9,728 nucleotides of DNA from Clostridium sp. CAG:590 (lineage in GTDB: Bacteria; Bacillota; Clostridia; Lachnospirales; Lachnospiraceae): the NCBI GenBank assembly GCA_000431135.1, contig HF987839.1:2966-12693 (forward strand). The letters are read 5' to 3'. Both the position numbers and the translations under genes were made by a program. Under the pieces are notes generated by a model. It ran no database searches, was not told the origin of the DNA, and saw nothing but the letters and a program-made list of their open reading frames with translations. This document shows, in pieces, positions 1 to 6,798 of this stretch; position 1 is the stretch's first letter, and each line of letters begins with the position of its first letter.

Positions 1-87
1 TTTGTCAATTGCAACCCGGATAGTATGTGAGATTTCTCTTGTCCATTTCTACCAATGAATTGTATGAAATGTCGGAAAATGTCTACG

Positions 88-117
88 AAAAGCATAGTTG
101 AATATTGCGATGCTTTT
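88..117. repeat. 8-bp AT-rich dyad around the promoter (weak terminator or operator)
   Basis: AAAAGCAT (88-95) and ATGCTTTT (110-117) are perfect inverted repeats with a 14-nt loop, and the right arm continues into a fifth T. This resembles a weak bidirectional terminator for a gene to the left of the window. The stem has only two G:C pairs and the loop is long, so it would be poor as a terminator. The -35 element lies in the loop, so it could instead be an operator. The role is undecided. Confidence 0.35.
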
Positions 118-126
118 TGTTATAAT
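98..126 (+). promoter_or_regulatory. Sigma-A-type promoter upstream of the nucleotidyltransferase gene
   Basis: TTGAAT at 98-103 matches four of six bases of the -35 consensus. TATAAT at 121-126 is a perfect -10. The spacer is 17 bp, the optimum. Transcription would start near 133, giving a leader of about 84 nt before the GTG start at 217. This is the best promoter seen in the window and probably serves the whole 217-5600 block. The promoter elements are read directly from sequence; the assignment to the downstream genes is inference. Confidence 0.7.
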
Positions 127-159
127 AATAAAGCACATTTTTGTATGAACACATCAGAA

Positions 160-176
160 GGATATAGGAGATATTC
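160..176 (+). other. Small hairpin in the untranslated leader
   Basis: GGATAT (160-165) pairs with ATATTC (171-176), with one G:U pair, exposing AGGAG in the loop. The AGGAG is Shine-Dalgarno-like but has no ATG, GTG or TTG at a suitable distance; the real ribosome binding site of the next gene is GGAGGG at 205-210. It may be chance in a short AT-rich leader. No known riboswitch class is recognised here. Confidence 0.2.
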
Positions 177-216
177 GGTATAACACGGACATGAGATACA
201 ATTTGGAGGGTACAGA

Positions 217-1134
217 GTGAAGACAACATTAATTATTATGGCAGCCGGAATCGGCTCAAGATTTGGAACGGGAATTAAACAACTTGCGAAGATGTCAGAA
301 GGCGGAGAGATCATTATGGATTATTCAATCTATGATGCAAAAGAGGCAGGATTTGATAAAGTCGTGTTCGTAATCCGTAAGGATATTGAGGAAGAATTCA
401 AAGAGGTGATCGGAGACCGGATCGCCAAAGAGATAGAAGTTGATTATGTATATCAGGCGTTAGATCAGTTACCGGACGGATTTTCTGTACCGGAAGGAAG
501 AACGAAGCCATGGGGAACCGGACAGGCAGTTCTTTGTTGCAAGGATGTAGTGCATGAGCCGTTTGTCATCATCAATGCAGATGATTATTACGGGAAGGAA
601 GCATTTTGTAAATTACATGATTTCCTGACGAAAGAGCATCCGGATTCTGATACATTGCAGATGGCAATGGCAGGATTTATTCTGAAGAATACGGTCAGCG
701 AGAACGGAACGGTAACACGGGGTGTCTGCGTGGTAGATGACAATGAGATGTTACAGGAAGTAGTGGAGACAACCGGAATTGCAATGGATACAGCAGGTAA
801 CGTACAATGTGATGATGCGGAAGTAATGAAGTGGATCACGCCGGATTCGCATGTTTCCATGAATATGTGGGCAGCGGGACCGGAGTTATTCAAAGTGTTA
901 GAAGACGGATTCGTGGAATTCTTACAGGATGACAGCAAAGATCCATTGAAGAAGGAGTATTTAATACCAATCCGTGTCGGTGATCTTTTACATAAGGATC
1001 AGGTAGAAGTGGAAGTCCGGGAGACGAATGACAAGTGGATCGGCATCACATATCGGGAAGATATTGCGATTGCACAGGAAGGGTTCCGGCAGATGATCGC
1101 AGACGGAGTGTATCCGGCGAAGTTGTGGAGCTGA
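217..1134 (+). CDS. NTP-transferase-family nucleotidyltransferase (sugar-phosphate type)
   Basis: This is a 305-residue cytosolic protein with the GT-A/Rossmann nucleotidyltransferase fold. Family members transfer an NMP group from an NTP to a sugar phosphate or similar alcohol phosphate and release pyrophosphate. The N-terminal nucleotide-binding loop is AAGIGSRFG (residues 9-17), followed by the KQL lysine at 21. PWGTGQAV (98-105) matches the base/sugar-binding loop, and NADDYYG (120-126) carries the metal-binding aspartate, so the enzyme looks catalytically intact. There is no C-terminal left-handed beta-helix, so it is not GlmU-like. The GTG start at 217 is set by GGAGGG at 205-210 with a 6-nt spacer. 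A strong promoter lies upstream and a DUF4317 gene follows after 65 nt. No sugar-pathway gene is adjacent, so the substrate cannot be named; a phosphocholine/LicC-like or hexose-1-phosphate role is only a possibility. Confidence 0.88.
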   Translation: MKTTLIIMAAGIGSRFGTGIKQLAKMSEGGEIIMDYSIYDAKEAGFDKVVFVIRKDIEEEFKEVIGDRIAKEIEVDYVYQALDQLPDGFSVPEGRTKPWGTGQAVLCCKDVVHEPFVIINADDYYGKEAFCKLHDFLTKEHPDSDTLQMAMAGFILKNTVSENGTVTRGVCVVDDNEMLQEVVETTGIAMDTAGNVQCDDAEVMKWITPDSHVSMNMWAAGPELFKVLEDGFVEFLQDDSKDPLKKEYLIPIRVGDLLHKDQVEVEVRETNDKWIGITYREDIAIAQEGFRQMIADGVYPAKLWS

Positions 1135-1199
1135 TCACAGATCCATTTGTGTATGTGCGTTGTATGATATAACAGAAAGAATATACTGAGGAACAAGAC

Positions 1200-2357
1200 A
1201 TGAACAAGAAAGAGATTAATGAGATTAAGAAGCAGTTTACACCGGAGAATTGTACAATCTCCAGAATCTGTGGCTGTTATGTGGATGGCGATAAGAATAA
1301 GAAGACAGAGTTGGCGCAGACATTTCTGACTTTGACAGAGGAAGAGAATTTTAAGTATTTTACGATATTTAAGGGTACGATGTCCGGTACGATCGGTAAG
1401 AATCTGTTAAATATGGAATTCCCTAATGATCAGGAAGCAGAGGGTGGAACACAGGAGTTTTTGCTTCGCCTGAAGAATTCCAAGTTAGAGGATGATACGT
1501 TATTAGAACAGTTTTATGATAAGGTGATCGAGACGTATCATTATGATGAACATTATTATATCATTTTGATCTATGCAACCTATGATGTGCCGGGAAGAAC
1601 GAGTGACGGAATAGAGAATGACGATGCATCAGAAGAAGTGTATGATTACATTCTATGCAGCATCTGCCCGGTTAAACTGACAGATGCAGGTCTTTGCTAC
1701 AACGAGAAGAACAACAGTATTGAGAGCCGGATCAGAGACTGGGTGGTTGCGGCACCGATTCATGGATTCTTATTTCCGGCATTTAATGACCGGACTTCCG
1801 ATGTGCATAATTTACTGTACTATTCTAAGAATTCAGAGAATCTACAGGATGAATTTATCGACCAGACATTAGGATGTGGTGCGCCATTGACCTATAAGGC
1901 GCAGCAGGAGACATTTCAGGATATTATTGAGAATACATTGGGAGAACAGTGTGATTTTGATACGGTTAAGACGATTCATGAGAATCTGAATGAGTATGTG
2001 GAAGACCGCAAAGATGCACCGGAACCGCCGGAGCTGGACAAGATGGATATGCGGAAACTGTTGGAGGACAGCGGTGTGAAGCAGGAGGCGTTGGAGCAGT
2101 TTGAAACTGCATTTGACAGCATTGTATGTGATGAAGAACAGCCGAAGTTTGCAGCAGCGACCGTAGCCAGTACAAAGAGCTTTGATATTAAGATGCCGGA
2201 TGTTGTTATAAAGGTCAAACCGGAACGTACAGATCTGGTGGAGACAAGAATGATCGATGGCAGACAGTACATTATGATTGAAGTAAATGACAGCGTGGAA
2301 GTAAATGGAATCAGTGTCCGGAATGTGGATGTTGAGACCGGAGAGATTATGGAATAA
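1200..2357 (+). CDS. DUF4317 family protein, function unknown
   Basis: This 385-residue acidic, soluble protein has no signal peptide and no membrane segment. I recognise it as DUF4317 from its start (MNKKEINEIKKQF), the RICGCYVDGDKNK segment near residues 22-34, and the central GFLFPAFNDRTSDVHNLLYY stretch. The family is largely restricted to Firmicutes and has no established function. No catalytic motif stands out; residues 1-240 look like one globular domain, followed by a charged helical part (about 260-310) and a C-terminal segment of short hydrophobic strands (DGRQYIMIEV). The ATG start is supported by GAGGAA at 1188-1193 with a 6-nt spacer. It lies between the nucleotidyltransferase (65 nt upstream) and the AAA ATPase (43 nt downstream), and probably shares their transcript. 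A functional partnership with the ATPase is inference from position only. Confidence 0.85.
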   Translation: MNKKEINEIKKQFTPENCTISRICGCYVDGDKNKKTELAQTFLTLTEEENFKYFTIFKGTMSGTIGKNLLNMEFPNDQEAEGGTQEFLLRLKNSKLEDDTLLEQFYDKVIETYHYDEHYYIILIYATYDVPGRTSDGIENDDASEEVYDYILCSICPVKLTDAGLCYNEKNNSIESRIRDWVVAAPIHGFLFPAFNDRTSDVHNLLYYSKNSENLQDEFIDQTLGCGAPLTYKAQQETFQDIIENTLGEQCDFDTVKTIHENLNEYVEDRKDAPEPPELDKMDMRKLLEDSGVKQEALEQFETAFDSIVCDEEQPKFAAATVASTKSFDIKMPDVVIKVKPERTDLVETRMIDGRQYIMIEVNDSVEVNGISVRNVDVETGEIME

Positions 2358-2400
2358 CATAGGATAGAACGAATGAGATATAAGAAAGAAGGAACGGAAT

Positions 2401-3783
2401 ATGTATAAGCAGGTGTCAAAATTAATCGTATATCGGGATTTGGGAGAAGACAGCATTTTAAAACATCTGGCGGCAATCTTTGAGGATTTTGACTGGTATA
2501 AGGAGAATGTGTTGGGAAGTTCTTCTGCTTTCAGTGCCTCTAAGTTAGAGGAAATGAAAGATAAAAAGCATATCAGCAAAGAGAGCCTGATCACCCGTAT
2601 TTATGGAGAAATCAAGAGATTGCTGGATCTGGCGACTGACTATGGATTTGATGATAACCTGTGGCATAATTATCTGACATTTGTTATGATGACAAATGAG
2701 AATTCATTTACGCTTACCAGTGAGAAGGTCGGAGCCAATGATGGCAGTGTGAATCATTTTGCAATGAACGATTTTAAGATCTTCAAAGAATTGTTTGATT
2801 ATAATTTCTATGAGATTGAAAAAGAGTTAGGGATTGATTGTTTTTCTACGATCTCCAATTATAAAGCAATCGTTAAAAAAGAGAGAATGTACAACTATAA
2901 TGTTTCGGAAAAAGTCAGAGAATTATCAAAACGGTTAGAAAAATGTGATGACGGAGAAGGCTTTTTTAAAGAGGTAACGCAATTCTATGCAGACTATGGT
3001 GTTGGAATGTTTGGACTGAACAAGGCATTCCGTATCCGGAATATCGGAGATAAGGTAGACATTTTTCCAATCAACAATACAGAGACGGTTCTGTTGGATG
3101 ATCTGGTAGGCTATGAGATACAGAAGAAGAAACTGATCGACAATACGCAGGCATTTGTAGAGGGCAGACCGGCGAATAACTGTCTGCTGTTTGGTGATTC
3201 CGGTACGGGTAAATCAACCTGCATTAAGGCGATCATCAATGAATACTATGATCAGGGACTGCGTATGATCGAGATCTATAAGCATCAATTCAAGGATCTG
3301 TCGACAGTGATCTCAATGATCAAGAACCGTAATTATCGTTACATTATATATATGGATGATCTGTCATTTGAAGAGTTCGAGATAGAATACAAATTCTTAA
3401 AAGCGGTGATCGAAGGTGGTGTGGAGACCAAGCCGGATAACGTATTGATCTACGCAACGTCTAACCGGAGACATTTGATCAAAGAAACATGGAATGACAG
3501 AAATGACCTAGAGCATGGTGATGGAGGAGAATTACACCGGTCAGACACAATGCAGGAGAAATTATCTCTTGTAAACCGTTTTGGTGTGACAATCAATTTC
3601 TCACGTCCAAACCAGAAAGAATTTTTCCATATTGTCACAGAATTGGCAGCAAGAGAGCCTGCAATCACATTGTCAGAAGAAGAATTGTGCGCAGAAGCGA
3701 ACAAATGGGAACTTTCTCATGGTGGAATCTCCGGACGTACGGCACAGCAGTTTGTCAATTATTTGGCTGGTAAAGCAGATTAG
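2401..3783 (+). CDS. DUF815-family AAA ATPase with N-terminal extension
   Basis: This 460-residue cytosolic protein has a P-loop ATPase in its second half. The Walker A motif is GDSGTGKST (265-273). The Walker B strand is YIIYMDDLSFE (314-324), with paired aspartates rather than the usual DE, which as I recall is the DUF815 form. The sensor-1 asparagine is in YATSNRRHL (about 351-359), and an NRFG motif (392-395) is in the region expected for sensor or arginine-finger residues. The family is predicted to hydrolyse ATP for remodelling or loading of a partner; no substrate is known. Residues 1-225 are a mostly helical, charged region with no motif I can place; short proteobacterial DUF815 proteins lack much of it. 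The ATG start has AGAAGGA at 2387-2393 with a 7-nt spacer. It ends 14 nt before the radical SAM gene, so co-transcription is very likely. Confidence 0.87.
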   Translation: MYKQVSKLIVYRDLGEDSILKHLAAIFEDFDWYKENVLGSSSAFSASKLEEMKDKKHISKESLITRIYGEIKRLLDLATDYGFDDNLWHNYLTFVMMTNENSFTLTSEKVGANDGSVNHFAMNDFKIFKELFDYNFYEIEKELGIDCFSTISNYKAIVKKERMYNYNVSEKVRELSKRLEKCDDGEGFFKEVTQFYADYGVGMFGLNKAFRIRNIGDKVDIFPINNTETVLLDDLVGYEIQKKKLIDNTQAFVEGRPANNCLLFGDSGTGKSTCIKAIINEYYDQGLRMIEIYKHQFKDLSTVISMIKNRNYRYIIYMDDLSFEEFEIEYKFLKAVIEGGVETKPDNVLIYATSNRRHLIKETWNDRNDLEHGDGGELHRSDTMQEKLSLVNRFGVTINFSRPNQKEFFHIVTELAAREPAITLSEEELCAEANKWELSHGGISGRTAQQFVNYLAGKAD

Positions 3784-3797
3784 ACACAAGGCAGGGA

Positions 3798-5600
3798 ATG
3801 AGAATGAAGATTGTATTGGCGGCACTAAATGCAAAATATGTACATTCCAATCTGGCAGTATATGATCTGGAAGCATATGCGAAAGAACATTTGAAAAATG
3901 ATGAAACAGAACTTGTGATCAGGGAATACACGATCAATCATAATCTGGACTTAATCTTACAGTCTTTGTATCAGGAAAAGGCAGCGGTTGTTGCCTTTTC
4001 TTGTTATATCTGGAATATTCACGAAATTCTAACCATTGCAAAAGAACTGCATAAAGTTGCACCGGATACACGGATCTGGTTAGGGGGACCGGAAGTGAGT
4101 TTTGACAGCGAGAGACTGTTACAGGAGAATGTCTGCATAGAAGGAATTATTCAGGGAGAAGGGGAAGTAACATTTTATGAGATGACGAAGGTGTGGTCGC
4201 AAAAGGCGGATGTTGACCGGGTTGCGGGTATTATGTATCGGGATGAAACGGGGATGATTCATCAGAATCCGCCGAGGGCAATCATGTCATTGGATGATGT
4301 GCCGTTTATTTACAAAGATCTGACGAGATTTCGGAATAAGATCCTGTATTATGAGACGAGCCGTGGGTGTCCGTTTTCGTGCAGCTATTGTCTGTCGTCG
4401 ATTGATAAGCGGGTACGGTTCCGGAGCATGGAACTGGTGGAGCGGGAGCTTCAGTTTTTCTTAGATCACCGGGTGCCACAGGTGAAATTTATTGACCGGA
4501 CATTCAATTGTAAAAGGGAACATTCGCTGGCAATCTGGCGTTATATTACAGAACATGATAATGGCATTACGAATTTTCATTTTGAAATATCCGCAGATCT
4601 GTTAGGCGAAGAGGAACTGGAAGTGTTCCGTCATATGCGTCCCGGTTTGATCCAGTTAGAGATCGGTCTGCAGTCGACGAATCCGGAAACGGTAAAAGAG
4701 ATTCATCGCACGATGAATATCGAGAAAGTAAAGAAGAATATGCTCGCAGTACATGCCATGCACAATATTCATCAGCACTTGGATCTGATTGCGGGATTGC
4801 CATATGAGGATTTTATCACATTTCGGAAATCATTCGATCAAGCATATGACATGAAACCGGATCAGTTACAGCTTGGTTTCCTAAAAGTGTTAAAAGGATC
4901 GTACATGGAAGAACAGGTGGAGGCATATGATTTACAGTATCAGGATTATCAGCCATATGAAGTGCTATGTACAAAATGGATTTCTTATGATGAGATATTG
5001 GCTTTGAAAAAAGTGGAAGAAATGGTAGAAGTGTATTACAACAGTGATCAGTTTGCACATACGATTCCGTATCTGCTTTCTTTTTATCCTTCCACATTTT
5101 CTTTCTATGCGGCACTGGGTGATTATTATGAAGCAAATGATCTGTTTGGAATCGGATTTAAAAGAGAGGCACGGTATGAAGCACTGCGTCAGTTTGCAAT
5201 TGCCGATCCGACGATAACGGATCTGTCGATGACGGTATTGGATGATCTGCTCACATATGATTATTATTTAAGAGAAAATGCGAAGAGCCGTCCGGCATGG
5301 CGACCGGAGGAACCGATTGATAAGATTGTTTATCAGCAGTTTTTCAAAAATGCCGGAACGGATGAGGTTTGGCTTATGAAGGAGGGATATGACTCTAAGG
5401 TTGCGGCGCGGACGATGCATATTGAACCGGTTTCCTCAAAATCGGTGGCGTGGATCTTGGCAGAGGGGATAAGTGATTACCTACAATCGGCAGATGCGGT
5501 GGATACCAATGAAGATAAGACCTGTTATTGTCTGTTTGACTATGGAAAACGCAATCCGTTATCCAAAGATGCCGGGGTGAAAATTCTTACACATTTATAG
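3798..5600 (+). CDS. B12-binding-domain radical SAM protein, DUF4080 C-terminus
   Basis: This is a protein of about 600 residues in three parts. Residues 1-135 resemble a cobalamin-binding Rossmann domain (AALNAKYVHSNLA near the start, LGGPEVSF at 95-102). Residues 180-370 are the radical SAM core, with the cluster motif C191-x3-C195-x2-C198 in SRGCPFSCSYC. Residues from about 385 to the end match DUF4080. The core should bind a 4Fe-4S cluster and cleave S-adenosylmethionine reductively; members with a B12 domain are often methylases, but this subfamily has no established substrate. The classical DxHxxG cobalamin motif is not seen, so any B12 would be bound base-off, or not at all. Two starts are possible: ATG 3798 (AAGG 3788-3791, 6-nt spacer) and ATG 3804 (AGGG 3793-3796, 7-nt spacer), the latter giving MKIVLAALNAKY. 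The gene starts 14 nt after the AAA ATPase. A terminator-like hairpin lies within codons 59-69. Confidence 0.92.
   Translation: MRMKIVLAALNAKYVHSNLAVYDLEAYAKEHLKNDETELVIREYTINHNLDLILQSLYQEKAAVVAFSCYIWNIHEILTIAKELHKVAPDTRIWLGGPEVSFDSERLLQENVCIEGIIQGEGEVTFYEMTKVWSQKADVDRVAGIMYRDETGMIHQNPPRAIMSLDDVPFIYKDLTRFRNKILYYETSRGCPFSCSYCLSSIDKRVRFRSMELVERELQFFLDHRVPQVKFIDRTFNCKREHSLAIWRYITEHDNGITNFHFEISADLLGEEELEVFRHMRPGLIQLEIGLQSTNPETVKEIHRTMNIEKVKKNMLAVHAMHNIHQHLDLIAGLPYEDFITFRKSFDQAYDMKPDQLQLGFLKVLKGSYMEEQVEAYDLQYQDYQPYEVLCTKWISYDEILALKKVEEMVEVYYNSDQFAHTIPYLLSFYPSTFSFYAALGDYYEANDLFGIGFKREARYEALRQFAIADPTITDLSMTVLDDLLTYDYYLRENAKSRPAWRPEEPIDKIVYQQFFKNAGTDEVWLMKEGYDSKVAARTMHIEPVSSKSVAWILAEGISDYLQSADAVDTNEDKTCYCLFDYGKRNPLSKDAGVKILTHL
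3972..4003 (+). other. Terminator-like hairpin inside the radical SAM gene
   Basis: GAAAAGGCAGC (3975-3985) pairs with GTTGCCTTTTC (3990-4000) around a GGTT loop, with one G:U pair. Three further pairs (one G:U) extend the stem to 3972-4003, for 14 in total. The GC-rich top followed by TTTTCTTGTT on the 3' side has the layout of an intrinsic terminator. It falls about 175 nt into the coding frame. It could be a premature termination or attenuation point when translation is slow, or a by-product of the codons for EKAAVVAFS. Pairing is seen directly; function is inference. Confidence 0.35.
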
Positions 5601-5632
5601 AAATTTTACTTTCTTTTTCGGGTGATTTCCGT

Positions 5633-5638
5633 TAAAAT
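5633..5638 (+). promoter_or_regulatory. Possible -10 element before the CdaR-like gene
   Basis: The 79-nt gap between the radical SAM gene and the regulator contains TAAAAT, one mismatch from the -10 consensus, which would start transcription near 5645 and leave a leader of about 35 nt. No convincing -35 is found 16-18 bp upstream; that stretch is only T-rich (5610-5619). No intrinsic terminator is visible in the gap, so read-through from the upstream block remains possible. Confidence 0.3.
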
Positions 5639-5665
5639 ATAGGGTAGGTGTTTTTTACAATAAAG

Positions 5666-5671
5666 AAGGAG
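5666..5671 (+). promoter_or_regulatory. Ribosome binding site that fixes the CdaR-like start at 5680
   Basis: AAGGAG at 5666-5671 lies 8 nt before ATG 5680. The alternative GTG at 5671 overlaps this site and would have no usable spacer, so the ATG is the better start. Confidence 0.75.
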
Positions 5672-5679
5672 TGAATGGA

Positions 5680-6768
5680 ATGATATCAAACCAGATTTTA
5701 CAAGATACCATCGAAGGAATCAAAGCAATTACAAGAATTGATCTGTGTGTTATGGATACCGAGGGAAAAGCACTGGCATCCACACTTCGTGACGTGGACG
5801 AATATGAGCAGTCTGTTCTTGCATTTGTGGATTCTCCGGCAGAGAGCCAGATGTTACAGGGATACCAGTTTTTTAAAGTATTTGATGATAACCAGTTAGA
5901 ATATGTCATTATTGCAAAAGGTGAGGCGGATGACGTATACATGATCGGCAAGATTGCAGCATTTCAGGTACAGAATCTGTTAGTTGCTTACAAGGAACGA
6001 TTCGATAAGGATAACTTTATCAAGAATCTGTTATTGGATAATCTGCTGTTAGTTGACATTTACAACCGTGCAAAGAAACTGCATATTGATACGGATGTCA
6101 GAAGAATCGTATTTATCATCGAGACAAAGAACGAAAAGGATAATAATGCGTTAGAGACTGTCCGGAACATATTCTCCAGCAAGGCAAAGGATTTTGTGAC
6201 CGCGGTGGATGAGAAGAATATTATTCTTGTCAAAGAGGTAAAACAGAATGAAAGCTATGAGGATATGAACAAGACAGCGAAGGTTATCGTTGATATGCTG
6301 AATACCGAGGCAATGTCTTCCGTACATGTAGCGTTTGGTACGATTGTCAATGAGATCAAAGAAGTGTCACGTTCGTACAAGGAAGCAAAGATGGCATTAG
6401 ATGTAGGAAAGATCTTCTATGGCAATCGCAATATTATTGCATACAGCAATCTTGGCATCGGCCGTTTGATCTATCAGCTTCCGATTCCGCTTTGCAAGAT
6501 GTTTATCAAGGAGATTTTTGAGAACCGTTCACCGGATGATTTCGATGAAGAGACACTCACAACGATCAATAAGTTCTTTGAGAACAGCCTGAATGTATCT
6601 GAGACATCAAGACAGTTGTATATCCATCGTAATACATTGGTATATCGTCTTGACAAATTACAAAAGAGTACCGGTTTGGATCTTCGTGTATTTGAGGATG
6701 CGATCACATTTAAGATTGCGTTAATGGTCGTAAAATATATGAAATACATGGAGTCATTAGAATACTAA
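5680..6768 (+). CDS. CdaR/PucR-type transcriptional regulator
   Basis: This 362-residue protein (from ATG 5680) resembles the CdaR family of sugar-diacid regulators. Residues 1 to about 110 look like the diacid-recognition sensor, with the IKAITRIDLCVMDTEGKAL segment and a PAS/GAF-like strand pattern. Residues 110-265 form the middle domain seen in CdaR/PucR proteins. The C-terminus (about 295-350) is a PucR-type helix-turn-helix with FFENSLNVSETSRQLYIHRN followed by TLVYRLDKLQKSTG, the typical signature. It should bind DNA as an activator in response to a small ligand, which cannot be read from sequence. No carbohydrate or diacid gene is adjacent. Instead it lies 30 nt upstream of ftsE, which suggests a link to cell-wall control or simply shared transcription. 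The name cdaR is avoided because a true sugar-diacid role is unproven. Confidence 0.85.
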   Translation: MISNQILQDTIEGIKAITRIDLCVMDTEGKALASTLRDVDEYEQSVLAFVDSPAESQMLQGYQFFKVFDDNQLEYVIIAKGEADDVYMIGKIAAFQVQNLLVAYKERFDKDNFIKNLLLDNLLLVDIYNRAKKLHIDTDVRRIVFIIETKNEKDNNALETVRNIFSSKAKDFVTAVDEKNIILVKEVKQNESYEDMNKTAKVIVDMLNTEAMSSVHVAFGTIVNEIKEVSRSYKEAKMALDVGKIFYGNRNIIAYSNLGIGRLIYQLPIPLCKMFIKEIFENRSPDDFDEETLTTINKFFENSLNVSETSRQLYIHRNTLVYRLDKLQKSTGLDLRVFEDAITFKIALMVVKYMKYMESLEY

Positions 6769-6798
6769 TATACACAATGAACAGAAGGGAGCACCATT

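Noticed and set aside
6..45. Short reverse-strand frame MDKRNLTYYPGCN at the left edge, resembling the start of CCG-domain proteins
   Set aside because: It ends in a TGA stop after 13 codons within the window, so there is no room for a gene. The resemblance is probably chance.
145..183. 12-codon leader ORF MNTSEGYRRYSV
   Set aside because: No ribosome binding site precedes it, and its composition gives no hint of a leader peptide such as a run of one amino acid.
1147..1173. Possible promoter before the DUF4317 gene (TTGTGT, 15 bp, TATAAC)
   Set aside because: The spacer is short and both boxes are imperfect. Read-through from the upstream gene is the simpler explanation.
1869..2594. 241-residue reverse-strand frame across the DUF4317/ATPase junction
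   Set aside because: It lies opposite two well-supported genes, has low-complexity composition rich in Leu, Phe, Ser and Cys, and shows no recognisable domain.
5656..5661. TACAAT as a -10 box before the CdaR-like gene, with TTAAAA at 5632-5637
   Set aside because: Transcription would begin at about 5667, inside the ribosome binding site, leaving no usable leader.
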